Source of the DNA: a candidate division TM6 bacterium GW2011_GWE2_36_25
GTDB lineage: Bacteria > Babelota > Babeliae > Babelales > UBA12409
Assembly: GCA_000991575.1 (NCBI GenBank)
Contig: LBRU01000008.1
Span: 1-41,688, forward strand
DNA length: 41,688 nucleotides
Direction: 5' to 3'
Positions 25,474 to 34,055 of this stretch are shown piece after piece. The notes under the pieces are model-generated. The model did not search any database. It was not told where the DNA came from and worked only from the letters and a program-made list of their open reading frames with translations. Positions within the stretch are counted from its first letter, which is position 1. The number at the start of each line of letters is the position of its first letter. A program made the position numbers and the translations under genes.

Positions 25474-27372
25474 TCACTCTACCGTAACCGATTTTGCCAA
25501 ATTACGTGGTTGATCAATATCTCGGCCCAATTGTTTAGCAATTTGATAAGCAAAAAACTGCATCACGCCACTCATCACAAAAGGCTCCAATAAAGGCTTC
25601 ACCGACGGAATAATAAACGCTTGATCAGCAAGCTTTATCAATTCATCTTGCCCTTCAAATGCAAATGCGATGATATTTCCATTACGCGCCTTAATCTCTT
25701 GAGCATTAGAAATAATTTTCTGATAAATTATCGGATTCATATGTGAAAATAAAACGGTTGGCGTCTGTTCATCTATTAAGGCAATGGAACCATGTTTTAA
25801 TTCACCCGCTGGATAACCCATTGCAAAAAGATATGAAATCTCTTTTAATTTCAACGCACCTTCCAATGCAAAAGGATAACCAATATGGCGTCCCAAAAAG
25901 AAAAAGCGCTGATATTTTATGTATTTTTTTGCAACAGACTCAACAATAGCTTTCTCATTATTTTTAATCGCTTCAATCAATAGTGATCCAGCAGCAATTA
26001 AATCATCTTCTGCTTGCGTCATTTGTTGATCATTCACCAGTCCTTTTTGCAACCCAATAATATGTGCTAACCAATATAAAGCGGTCATTTGGGTGGTAAA
26101 TGCTTTTGTTGAAGCGACGGCAACTTCAGGCCCTGCAATAGTTTGTAAATATCCCTTGCTCTCACGGGCCATTGAGCTTGATGCAACATTGGTTATCGTT
26201 AATGTATTTAAGTTGTACTGATTCAATTCACGCAAAACAGCTAATGTATCAGCAGTTTCCCCTGACTGAGAGATTAAAACATACAATACATCAAATTCAG
26301 GTATGAAAGATTCATAACGATATTCAGATGCCAAATGAACATGCGTCGGAACACGGGCAATTGACTCTAAAAAATACTGACCAATACGCCCAGCATGCCA
26401 TGAGGTTCCACATGCAATAATATGAATCTTTTTCAATTCACGCAAAAACGCACGGGGCACATTAATATAACCATCCAAATTATCTTTAAGTGAGCGATAA
26501 AAATTTACGGTTGCCTTAATAGCACTTTTTTGCTCGTAAATCTCTTTGAGCATGAAGTGTGGCTGCCCATCCTTATCACATGATAAATGTTTTGCCAAAA
26601 TTGGTTGCACTTTAACATCTAACAATTTCCCATCAAAGTCATAAATCTCAACACTATTTTTTTTAGCCAACGCAAAACTTTTGTTAGGCAAATAAATAAC
26701 TTTATCGGTATAATCACTGAAAGCTAAAACATCTGAAGCAATATATTTCTCATGTTCATTAATGCCAATGCATAATGGCGAATCTTTGCGAATTGCAATC
26801 AAGGTATCGGCAAATTTTTGGGAGATAGCGACAACGGCAAAAGCTCCTTCAAGTTGTGTTGTCAATGACATTAAACCAGCTTTTAAATCATCTGTTTTGT
26901 TGAGAATTTTTCCCAACAAATGTGCAATGACTTCAGTATCAGTCTCTGATTGAAAAATACATCCCTCTTTTTTGAGCTGATTACGTAAAGAAAAATGATT
27001 TTCAATGATACCATTATGGGCCAATGCAACCGATTGAAGCCCATCAACATGAGGATGCGCATTCTCTTCACTTGCAACACCATGAGTCGCCCACCGCGTG
27101 TGACCAATGGCAATATGCGCATCAATTGGATCACGGTCAAGTGCATTAATCAAATTCTGTAATTTGCCCGTCCTTTTCAAACAGACCAAACGATTATTTT
27201 TGGGATTCAAACAAGCAAAACCGGCAGAATCATAACCACGATACTCAAGACGAGACAACTGCTTCAAAATTAAACTTTTACATAGACAATCACCAATATA
27301 ACCAACAATACTGCACGCTTTAACTGAAACTATAAAAAACAAAAAAGGGGTAATGAAAATTTTTCGATTCAC
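25474..27372 (-). CDS. glmS: Glutamine--fructose-6-phosphate aminotransferase with N-terminal hydrophobic extension
   Basis: GlmS makes glucosamine 6-phosphate, the first step to UDP-GlcNAc for peptidoglycan and LPS. The 632-residue product has the Ntn glutaminase domain (CSIVGYIGD, LEYRGYDSAGFA, HTRWATHG), then two SIS domains (ACGTSWHAGRIG, SQSGETADTLA, FLGRHIGYPFALEGALKLKE). It ends DQPRNLAKSVTVE as usual. The catalytic Cys normally follows the initiator Met. Here it is Cys20, behind MNRKIFITPFLFFIVSVKA, a signal-peptide-like segment ending just before the Cys. GTG at 27372 is chosen because AAGGAG is seven bases away; an in-frame TTG at 27378 is too close. No start codon lies next to the Cys. 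Confidence 0.95.
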   Translation of the reverse strand: MNRKIFITPFLFFIVSVKACSIVGYIGDCLCKSLILKQLSRLEYRGYDSAGFACLNPKNNRLVCLKRTGKLQNLINALDRDPIDAHIAIGHTRWATHGVASEENAHPHVDGLQSVALAHNGIIENHFSLRNQLKKEGCIFQSETDTEVIAHLLGKILNKTDDLKAGLMSLTTQLEGAFAVVAISQKFADTLIAIRKDSPLCIGINEHEKYIASDVLAFSDYTDKVIYLPNKSFALAKKNSVEIYDFDGKLLDVKVQPILAKHLSCDKDGQPHFMLKEIYEQKSAIKATVNFYRSLKDNLDGYINVPRAFLRELKKIHIIACGTSWHAGRIGQYFLESIARVPTHVHLASEYRYESFIPEFDVLYVLISQSGETADTLAVLRELNQYNLNTLTITNVASSSMARESKGYLQTIAGPEVAVASTKAFTTQMTALYWLAHIIGLQKGLVNDQQMTQAEDDLIAAGSLLIEAIKNNEKAIVESVAKKYIKYQRFFFLGRHIGYPFALEGALKLKEISYLFAMGYPAGELKHGSIALIDEQTPTVLFSHMNPIIYQKIISNAQEIKARNGNIIAFAFEGQDELIKLADQAFIIPSVKPLLEPFVMSGVMQFFAYQIAKQLGRDIDQPRNLAKSVTVE

Positions 27373-27473
27373 ACTCAAACTCCTTAAAAATGAGATATCT
27401 CATCTTTGCTAAAAAAACAGACTTTGTAAATGAAAAAAAGAAAATGAAACTACCCGATCCAACTGGAAGTTGG

Positions 27474-27550
<77 letters not shown>

Positions 27551-27622
27551 ATGAAAAGATTCTATTAGAAGTATAATATACGCGATTAAAAAGCTCAAAT
27601 ATTTACTTTAAAACGTAACTTA

Positions 27623-29128
27623 TCAATGTTGTTTCGTTACAAATATTTTAGAAAATTCTTGGGCAATGTCTCGAAGTTTTTCCATCTGCTTGTCAGAAAT
27701 TTCCCCCTTTTCATAGATTTCATCATAAAGATCACCGTATAAAGCCGAAACATAACTGACAAACTGCAATGAAAAATGACGAACTTGGGTGATTGCCAAA
27801 CTATCCAAAAAATTTTCTTTTAAAAGGAAAAGCATCAATGCTTCATCAACAAAAGAATATGTTTGATATTGCTCTTGTTTAAGAAGCTCAATTGCTCGTT
27901 CACCACGCGCCAACCTTCTTTGAGAAATTTCATCAAGTTCTGTGCCAAACTGTGCAAAATCAAGCAGTTCATGATACTGTGCCAATTCAAGCCTCAGTGT
28001 TCCCGCCATCTTTTTAATAGCTTTTGTTTGCGCAGCACCACCAACACGAGAAACTGATAATTCAACGTTAACAGCCGGACGAACCCCTCGATTAAATAAT
28101 TTGGTATCAAGAAAAACCTGACCATCAGTAATCGAAATTAAATTGGTTGGAATATAAGCGGTAATATCATCATTCTGAATCTGAACAATCGGAAGCGCAG
28201 TAACTGATCCACCTTTTAACAATAAACCAGCACGTTCTAGCAGACGAGAATGTAAATAAAAAACGTCACCAGGATAAGCTTCACGACCAGGAGATCTTCG
28301 CAATAAAAGAGACATTTCACGATATGCAATAGCATGATTGCTTAAGTCATCATAAACGATTAATGCATCATAACCATGCTCACGAAAATATTCTGCAATC
28401 GTACATCCCACATATGGGGCCAGATACTGATTCAAAACGGTGTCACTCGCTTGAGCATTTACAATTATTGAATATTCCATTGCACCATTTTGCTGCAATC
28501 GCTGAATTAAGCGAGCAACATTTGCCTGTCGCTTGCCAATGGTCACATAAATACAAAAAACCTCTTTACCTTTTTGGTTCAAAATTGTATCAACGGCAAC
28601 AGAAGTTTTCCCCGTATTACGATTACCAATAATTAATTCACGCTGACCTCGACCAATGGGCACCAATGCATCCACAACCAACAAACCGGTTTGTAATGGC
28701 TCGCATATTGGTGAGCGCGCAATAACACCGGGAGCGGTTTCTTCGACAGGCCAATAAGCATCGGCTTTAATCGGGCCCAATTCATCAAGAGGGTTCCCTG
28801 TCGCATCAATTACTCGACCAACCATTTCCATGCCAACGGGAGTCCTAAAAACTTCGCCGCTCCGTTTAGCAACCTCCCGCTCTTCAACAGGAATATGGTT
28901 ATATAAAAGAAAAACAGATACAAAATCTTCATCTAAATTAAAAACGATCCCTTTGTTTCCCCCTTCAAAATTGATAACTTCACCAAAAATGGCATCTTTA
29001 AGACCGCTTATGGTACAAATGTTATCGCCGACTTGAAGCACAACACCAATTTCATCAAGTTTTTCACTCGGCTTCTGTGTTAAAGCCTCTTCAAATAATG
29101 AAACGAGATCGGTGCTTTTAATTTTCAT
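27623..29128 (-). CDS. atpA: ATP synthase F1 subunit alpha
   Basis: The alpha subunit carries the non-catalytic nucleotide sites of the F1 hexamer. The 501-residue product has the N-terminal crown segment, the Walker A motif GNRNTGKT (168-175; most alphas have GDRQTGKT), and LIVYDDLSNHAIAYREMSLLLRR with the Walker B region. The conserved SRVGGAAQTKAIKKMAG segment lies near residue 365. It ends the operon atpE-atpF'-atpF-atpH-atpA. The usual followers atpG, atpD and atpC are absent here; a tRNA and glmS come next. They must lie elsewhere in the genome if the enzyme is complete. Confidence 0.97.
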   Translation of the reverse strand: MKIKSTDLVSLFEEALTQKPSEKLDEIGVVLQVGDNICTISGLKDAIFGEVINFEGGNKGIVFNLDEDFVSVFLLYNHIPVEEREVAKRSGEVFRTPVGMEMVGRVIDATGNPLDELGPIKADAYWPVEETAPGVIARSPICEPLQTGLLVVDALVPIGRGQRELIIGNRNTGKTSVAVDTILNQKGKEVFCIYVTIGKRQANVARLIQRLQQNGAMEYSIIVNAQASDTVLNQYLAPYVGCTIAEYFREHGYDALIVYDDLSNHAIAYREMSLLLRRSPGREAYPGDVFYLHSRLLERAGLLLKGGSVTALPIVQIQNDDITAYIPTNLISITDGQVFLDTKLFNRGVRPAVNVELSVSRVGGAAQTKAIKKMAGTLRLELAQYHELLDFAQFGTELDEISQRRLARGERAIELLKQEQYQTYSFVDEALMLFLLKENFLDSLAITQVRHFSLQFVSYVSALYGDLYDEIYEKGEISDKQMEKLRDIAQEFSKIFVTKQH

Positions 29129-29137
29129 ATTTTATCC

Positions 29138-29680
29138 TTACTCGTATACTACGTGCTCTGCTTCACGCAATTTTTTTTCTATTGAATATTCCCATAAAAA
29201 AATCCGGCTTTGCGCCCGGATTCCAGCAATTAAATCAACGTCTTCTTTTAGATGACAAATAATCTCTTTTTTAGTTTTTTCAAACAAAAATTTTTTTATA
29301 ATCTCGAGTTGCTGCTCAGATAATAACGGATAACTTTTTATTTCAAATAAAAGCGTATTATGACGCTCAAAAAAGAGCGTCGCCAAGATAGCAAATACTT
29401 CAGGCAGTAGCCACATATGCCTCTTTTTATCAAGAAGCAACAACAACGGCTTAAGGCACTCTGGCACACTTAAATGACCTATCAATAAATCAATCATGCG
29501 CACATGTCTATCTAACTTTAAATCTGGCAAATCAAAAAATGTTAACATTGATCGATGTCGGCGAAGAAAAATTTCTGCTCTTTTTACTTTTTCAAAATCT
29601 TTTAATGTGAGCGCATCACCGTAAATATTTAAAAAAGCAGTGGTATAACGTCGGCACAATAATGCATATTCCTCATTCAT
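29138..29680 (-). CDS. atpH: ATP synthase F1 subunit delta
   Basis: The delta subunit (OSCP) ties the b-subunit stalk to the top of F1. The 180-residue product has an N-terminal helical domain (ALLCRRYTTAFLNIYGDALTL) and a C-terminal region with a VDLIAGIRAQSRIFLWEYSIEKKL segment, the place of the conserved DPSLIGGxxxxxGxxxxDxSxxxxL. The match is degenerate, so the call leans on position between the b subunit and atpA. It starts 16 bp after atpF. Confidence 0.85.
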   Translation of the reverse strand: MNEEYALLCRRYTTAFLNIYGDALTLKDFEKVKRAEIFLRRHRSMLTFFDLPDLKLDRHVRMIDLLIGHLSVPECLKPLLLLLDKKRHMWLLPEVFAILATLFFERHNTLLFEIKSYPLLSEQQLEIIKKFLFEKTKKEIICHLKEDVDLIAGIRAQSRIFLWEYSIEKKLREAEHVVYE

Positions 29681-29696
29681 CTGTTCATCACTTTAA

Positions 29697-30176
29697 TTAT
29701 TTTTGCACAACTTTAATAATCTCATCAATAACACGCTCTGCCTTTTCCCTATCTTGACTGTATTCATTTCTTAAAACAAGAGTCGCTTCGTTAAATGCTT
29801 GGGAAATAAGCCTCTTTTGCATTAATGACTGAGCATAATGCGCTTCTTGTTTATCACGAACATGTTTAATTGCTTTTAGCCGCAAAGCTACCTCGTAATC
29901 AATCTTCTCTTTGTTATGCGCGATAATCATGTTCCACTTTTTGACATTATCCAAAAGCGCTTGGGCCTCCCTCTTTTGCTGAACATAATCAGTATCAAGA
30001 TCAACTTGCTTTTGTTTGGCTAAAGAAATAGAGCTTTTTAAATTTTTTAAATTTCCTAAATAATGAGCAATCTGCTGCCTCAGCCCCGGATAAATATACT
30101 GTTTGAAAATGTATGCAAAAAGAATGGCAAAAATTATCAGATTAAGAATACGAAAGAACAACATTATTGAAATCAT
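29697..30176 (-). CDS. atpF: ATP synthase F0 subunit b (second copy)
   Basis: The 159-residue product has an N-terminal membrane helix (about 3-25) and then a long charged helix to the end, the architecture of a peripheral-stalk b subunit. Its start overlaps the end of the preceding b-like gene by four bases (ATGA), so the two are translationally coupled. Two consecutive b genes suggest a heterodimeric b/b' stalk as in photosynthetic bacteria. Sequence conservation is low, so identity rests on architecture and position. Confidence 0.8.
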   Translation of the reverse strand: MISIMLFFRILNLIIFAILFAYIFKQYIYPGLRQQIAHYLGNLKNLKSSISLAKQKQVDLDTDYVQQKREAQALLDNVKKWNMIIAHNKEKIDYEVALRLKAIKHVRDKQEAHYAQSLMQKRLISQAFNEATLVLRNEYSQDREKAERVIDEIIKVVQK

Positions 30177-30526
30177 TCTTGCACCTTCTTCACAATCTCA
30201 TTAGTCAATGTCTTTATCATTTCAGGCGAAATTTTAGGTTCAATAATCTTATATTCTTCCTCTTTGCGAACCGCACCCGAACGAATTAACTCTGGTGTGT
30301 GAACCTGAAAAGAGCTTTGAGCATTCTGCCACATACGATCCAAAGCAAAAATTTTTTGTTCAACAATCTGTTCTTGCTGAAAAAGATCTTCTTCTAAGTT
30401 GTTTTTATGCGCTTCTTGTTGATCAATATGGGCAATAACCGGTTTCCATAAAAAACGAGTCAACAAGAAATAAGCAATTAAAAAATGGCAAATCTGAAAG
30501 ATCAGCGTCATATTCAATCTGATCAT
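30173..30526 (-). CDS. ATP synthase F0 subunit b (first copy, short)
   Basis: The N-terminus MIRLNMTLIFQICHFLIAYF with FLWKPVIAHID right after is typical of b subunits (compare xxLxxQxxxFxxLxxxLxxFxWKPI). At 117 residues it is shorter than the usual 150-170. The helical segment QQEAHKNNLEEDLFQQEQ is followed by a non-helical stretch and a terminal SPEMIKTLTNEIVKKVQE. It lies between the c subunit gene and the second b gene. A truncated b partner in a b/b' dimer is the simplest reading. Confidence 0.82.
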   Translation of the reverse strand: MIRLNMTLIFQICHFLIAYFLLTRFLWKPVIAHIDQQEAHKNNLEEDLFQQEQIVEQKIFALDRMWQNAQSSFQVHTPELIRSGAVRKEEEYKIIEPKISPEMIKTLTNEIVKKVQE

Positions 30527-30552
30527 AAAACGCTGCCTCCACGGCTCAATGA

Positions 30553-30789
30553 TTATACAAAAATAATAAGCAAGATTGCGACAATTAAACTATAAACAGC
30601 TGAGGATTCCACAAAACCCATCGCCAAAAGCATCGACAAACGAACTTTGTTAGCTGTTTCTGGATATTTCCCCAATGTTTCACAGGCTTTTGCGCCGATC
30701 ATTCCTTGCCCCAAGGCAGGTCCGATACTCCCTAACCCCATAGCAATTCCAGCCCCAATAAAAGCAGCGGCCTTAGCAATATTATCCAT
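30553..30789 (-). CDS. atpE: ATP synthase F0 subunit c, with Na+-binding signature
   Basis: The c subunit forms the ion-driven rotor ring. The 78-residue product is a two-helix hairpin: helix 1 has GAGIAMGLGSIGPALGQG, the polar loop reads ETLGKYPE, and helix 2 has GFVESSAVYSLIVAILL. Glu61 is the ion carrier. Gln28, Val60, Glu61, Ser62, Ser63 and Tyr66 line up, with a constant offset of four, with the Na+ ligands of the Ilyobacter ring (Gln32, Glu65, Ser66, Thr67, Tyr70). Sodium coupling is therefore plausible. No atpB is seen upstream; a deoxynucleoside kinase lies there. Confidence 0.95.
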   Translation of the reverse strand: MDNIAKAAAFIGAGIAMGLGSIGPALGQGMIGAKACETLGKYPETANKVRLSMLLAMGFVESSAVYSLIVAILLIIFV

Positions 30790-30830
30790 AATATAATTCC
30801 TTTCAACTTGTCAGTTTAACTCTTTTCTCA

Positions 30831-31556
30831 TCAAAGAGAAATAGTTTGCTCTGTTTTATCCTGTCCAACTAACTTAGACTGCACCCCAAACGTTTGTATA
30901 ATTTTTGACAAATGCTTGGTTAATTCGTGTTCGTCGCTTTCAAAATCGTGGTTACATGACAAAGTAAGAACAGGAACATCTTTTAGATAATCAGCAATTT
31001 CTGTACCTTGGATTAACCAATCCTCATGTTTTTCATGGAGTCTCTTTAAATAATCTAATGGCACAGCAGCTTCCTCATGGCGATTACGTTTGCGCAAACG
31101 GTCATAGCAGACTTGGGGATCTGTTTGTAAATAGATAAAACCGGTGGGCTTAGTTGTGTAACCCTCAACCAACCAATTAAACCAATCCCGATAAAGTTGC
31201 CATTCAAGTGGCAACATAACGCCCATTTCATAACAATTTTTTGCAAAACAATAACGATCTGAATAAACCGAACGCTCTAAAATTTGAATACCAGTCTTAC
31301 AATTATGAACCTGGCGCTCCTGTTCAAGCACACGAGTAACAAATGCATATGTTTGAAATGTATAAGCCCAACGGCGTATATCAGTATAAAATTTTTCTAA
31401 CAGATTTTCCCCATCACCAACATTTTGCCATTTATCATGTGGCTCAAAAACAGGGTCAATCTGTAAACGCTGATCTAGCAAACGCAAAAATGTTGATTTT
31501 CCAGCCCCAATATTACCCTCAATAACAAAAACCTGCCTGACAGGAGATAATTTCAT
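30831..31556 (-). CDS. Deoxynucleoside kinase (eukaryotic dCK/dGK/TK2-like)
   Basis: The enzyme phosphorylates salvaged deoxynucleosides. The 241-residue product has the P-loop IEGNIGAGKSTFL (12-24) and a FEPHDKW segment matching the EPVxxW substrate-site motif. FQTYAF comes next, then ERSVYSDRYCFAKNCYE (94-110) with the ERS catalytic motif. The LID is RLRKRNRHEE, followed by PLDYLKRLHEKHEDWL. These match animal dCK/dGK more closely than the usual bacterial dAK/dGK (which have DRSIYED-type motifs). It begins the transcript into atpE, 41 bp upstream. Substrate range (dC, dA, dG or T) cannot be fixed. A host or viral origin is inference. Confidence 0.9.
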   Translation of the reverse strand: MKLSPVRQVFVIEGNIGAGKSTFLRLLDQRLQIDPVFEPHDKWQNVGDGENLLEKFYTDIRRWAYTFQTYAFVTRVLEQERQVHNCKTGIQILERSVYSDRYCFAKNCYEMGVMLPLEWQLYRDWFNWLVEGYTTKPTGFIYLQTDPQVCYDRLRKRNRHEEAAVPLDYLKRLHEKHEDWLIQGTEIADYLKDVPVLTLSCNHDFESDEHELTKHLSKIIQTFGVQSKLVGQDKTEQTISL

Positions 31557-31576
31557 AAAAATCCCTTTTTTTATTC

Positions 31577-31607
31577 AGATAAAAAATTGGTGTACCGTTT
31601 TTTATCT
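31577..31607. promoter_or_regulatory. Inverted repeat in the deoxynucleoside-kinase leader
   Basis: A perfect 10-bp inverted repeat AGATAAAAAA / TTTTTTATCT with an 11-nt spacer lies 20 bp upstream of the kinase start. It could be an operator or an RNA hairpin in the leader. No T-tract pattern clearly marks it as a terminator. Confidence 0.35.
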
Positions 31608-31658
31608 TACCCCTTCTTCCTACAAAAATCGATGCTTTTTTTTGAAACCGAATCACTT

Positions 31659-31687
31659 TTGAAAAAAAGATTAAAAAAGGATACAAT
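31659..31687 (+). promoter_or_regulatory. Sigma-70-type promoter of the outer-membrane protein gene
   Basis: TTGAAA (31659-31664), 17 bases, then TACAAT (31682-31687). The start would be near 31694, 42 nt before the ATG. Confidence 0.65.
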
Positions 31688-31735
31688 AAGCTCAATTCAA
31701 CAAAAAAATACAAACAATAATAGGATTAACTCCCT

Positions 31736-33403
31736 ATGAATATGAGAAAAACGAGCTTATGTGGTATTTGTTGCCTTTTGTTTTTATGTATATTTTCAAC
31801 AACCGTAGCCAATGACGTAGAATTTAATGAACTACCCACCATAGAAGATTTAAATGAAAATCGCTCTGATTTAGAATTAAGCCTTGATGATATTGATTCA
31901 AATTTATTAGAAGCAGCAGTTCAAAGTAGACCGGCAACACGCACAAGCTCGCCAAGTGATATTCTTGAACTACTGTATACTCAAACACATTTAAATAGAA
32001 TATTAAAGTGTGATCTTTATTGTTGGACTTATCCACTTCCAACAAGAAATATTATCACTTATCCCTCAATTTTAAACTTTACACCACGCCAATCGCGGGC
32101 TGGATTTAGTTTTTTTTACCAACAAATGACTAATGTATTTCCTTGGTGTAGCAATATAGGCGGCTATATTAACCTCTTTGATTTATCCCTTATGCGAGAA
32201 ATTGACCTTGAAATTGCGCGAGAACGCAACATCGACATTCCCAAAACAATTAGCTTATTTAAAAACGCCCGCGTTGAACAACGCCGTGTGGGATTTTTAT
32301 TCGATTTATGGAAAAAATATAAATGGTTTAATTTTGGTTTAGAATTGCCATTTTATGCAGTAGAAAGAAATTATAATCTTCCTGAAGAAGATATTTTAGA
32401 AATTAAATCTTCAGATGTTTTTGAATCAAGCGATAACCCAAAAGCAGAAGAAAAAGCCATTCATCAATACGTTCTTGAAACACGTCTCGGACTCGGCGAT
32501 TTACGCCTCTCGCTCAGTTTTGATGCAGTTAACACCGACTGCTGCCGCATTGTACTAGGGACTAAGCTCACATTTCCGACTACTGCAACATTTGCGAGCG
32601 GCTTTATCGGTTCAGACTTTAAGAAAAAAGTACAACGCTGCTATTTAAATCTTGAGACACTTATTGAAAACTTCACCAGCAACAATCAACAATTAAAAGA
32701 CCAAGCGGTAGCTGATATAACCTGCTTTGGCATTCACGGTGTTAATCAATTTGGTGCCATGCTTCTTGCTACCCAATTAGGAGAAAATAAACGATTTCAA
32801 ATCACTGGATACATTGAACCAACCTTCAGAGTCGATGAGCAGGTTACCGTATTTGGCAGTTTTCGAGTAAATTGGATGGAACCAAAATTTGTTTCTCGAT
32901 TTATTCTCGAAAATATTGCATGCAGCTTTTTTGACGACTCAAACTTTGATTCAAGTAATCCTGAATATTTTCCACCAGATCAAAAAGAACAATTATCAGA
33001 ACAAGCTTTACTCTTTTTAAATAATCGTTTGCGTAATTGGCTTTTTCCTTGTTGTTATCGCGTTAAACTGAGAGCACAAAGAGAATATCAACTTTCCGCA
33101 GCAGCATTACTCAATTTCACCGGAAATTGGAAGGTAACGCTTGGCTATGATTATTGGTATAAAGCTGAAGAACGTGCCTGTATCGCTGAACAATGCAGCG
33201 GCCTCGTAAATCAGAATTGCATCAAATTAGATCGCGCACTACAACCACATGCATCACAAAACAAAATCTTTTTAAAACTGGAATATACGAAATTTAGAGA
33301 AAGTCATAATTTTATTTTTAGATTTGGCGCAGACTTGCCATTGTGCAGCACAAATATTGGTGATGACTACACAGCATTTTTAAATTTTGAATGGATATTT
33401 TGA
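31736..33403 (+). CDS. Outer-membrane beta-barrel-like protein
   Basis: The 555-residue product has a signal peptide with several cysteines (MRKTSLCGICCLLFLCIFST, cleaved near VAND). An acidic linker follows (EDLNENRSDLELSLDDIDS), then strand-rich, aromatic-rich sequence. It ends in Phe (AFLNFEWIF), as outer-membrane barrels do. The later half shares a strand pattern with the protein at 12919-14409, including an aromatic WYKAEER stretch beside a Cys-rich loop (CIAEQCSGLVNQNC). Porin or adhesin function is unproven. The next gene begins 19 bp downstream, so they probably form an operon. Confidence 0.72.
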   Translation: MNMRKTSLCGICCLLFLCIFSTTVANDVEFNELPTIEDLNENRSDLELSLDDIDSNLLEAAVQSRPATRTSSPSDILELLYTQTHLNRILKCDLYCWTYPLPTRNIITYPSILNFTPRQSRAGFSFFYQQMTNVFPWCSNIGGYINLFDLSLMREIDLEIARERNIDIPKTISLFKNARVEQRRVGFLFDLWKKYKWFNFGLELPFYAVERNYNLPEEDILEIKSSDVFESSDNPKAEEKAIHQYVLETRLGLGDLRLSLSFDAVNTDCCRIVLGTKLTFPTTATFASGFIGSDFKKKVQRCYLNLETLIENFTSNNQQLKDQAVADITCFGIHGVNQFGAMLLATQLGENKRFQITGYIEPTFRVDEQVTVFGSFRVNWMEPKFVSRFILENIACSFFDDSNFDSSNPEYFPPDQKEQLSEQALLFLNNRLRNWLFPCCYRVKLRAQREYQLSAAALLNFTGNWKVTLGYDYWYKAEERACIAEQCSGLVNQNCIKLDRALQPHASQNKIFLKLEYTKFRESHNFIFRFGADLPLCSTNIGDDYTAFLNFEWIF

Positions 33404-33422
33404 TAGCCTAAAAGGAGCTGTT

Positions 33423-34055
33423 ATGAATAAAGCACTATTTCTCTCAAGTATACTTTTGATTGCTAACAACCAGGGTATTATTTTGCAATCTTCAGTACTT
33501 AGAAGTCTTGATGGTATCTGGCCCGCATTTGATGGCGACACTATCCTAAATATTGTAAACTTAAAAAGTAAATACGCTGACATGAATATTGGTAGATTGG
33601 ATAAAACAACAAAAGAACGCGAAGGTATGTACCTTTTCAGAGAGAAAAAATGCAGCATTGCTAAATTGGCTGAAATTGAAAAAGAATATGCAAATAATCA
33701 ACAAATCAAAAATGAGCTCAATGATATTCTTACCCAAGTTAAAAATGAATTCATCAAGCTCAATGAAAAATTCATCAAGCAAATTCAAGGTTTCAAAGAA
33801 ATGGTTATTACACTCATGCGCGAATCATGCAACAAACGAAATATTGCTCATAGTTTCATGCTTTCATGGGCAGATACGCAAGCAGGACAGGAAGAAGAAT
33901 CATTTAAGCGCAGCATGACGTCTTTTACGCAACTTAATAAATTCCTTACCGATTTAGACGGTTTCCTCAAAGATATTTATGACAGCTGTCCAAAAGGAAG
34001 AAAACAATTTTTTGCCATATTGCGTCAGCAAAAGGAAAAAAAAGATAATGCATGA
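33423..34055 (+). CDS. Secreted helical protein, unknown function
   Basis: The 210-residue product is unrecognised. MNKALFLSSILLIANNQG is a probable signal peptide. The rest is mostly helix, with a coiled-coil-like section KLAEIEKEYANNQQIKNEL and on at about 65-115, two separated cysteines and a charged end. I start it at 33423, where AAAGGAG is seven bases upstream; a longer in-frame start at 33387 would overlap the outer-membrane gene and lose the signal peptide. It overlaps recD2 by four bases (ATGA), so it is translationally coupled to an unrelated enzyme, perhaps only by genome compaction. Confidence 0.7.
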   Translation: MNKALFLSSILLIANNQGIILQSSVLRSLDGIWPAFDGDTILNIVNLKSKYADMNIGRLDKTTKEREGMYLFREKKCSIAKLAEIEKEYANNQQIKNELNDILTQVKNEFIKLNEKFIKQIQGFKEMVITLMRESCNKRNIAHSFMLSWADTQAGQEEESFKRSMTSFTQLNKFLTDLDGFLKDIYDSCPKGRKQFFAILRQQKEKKDNA

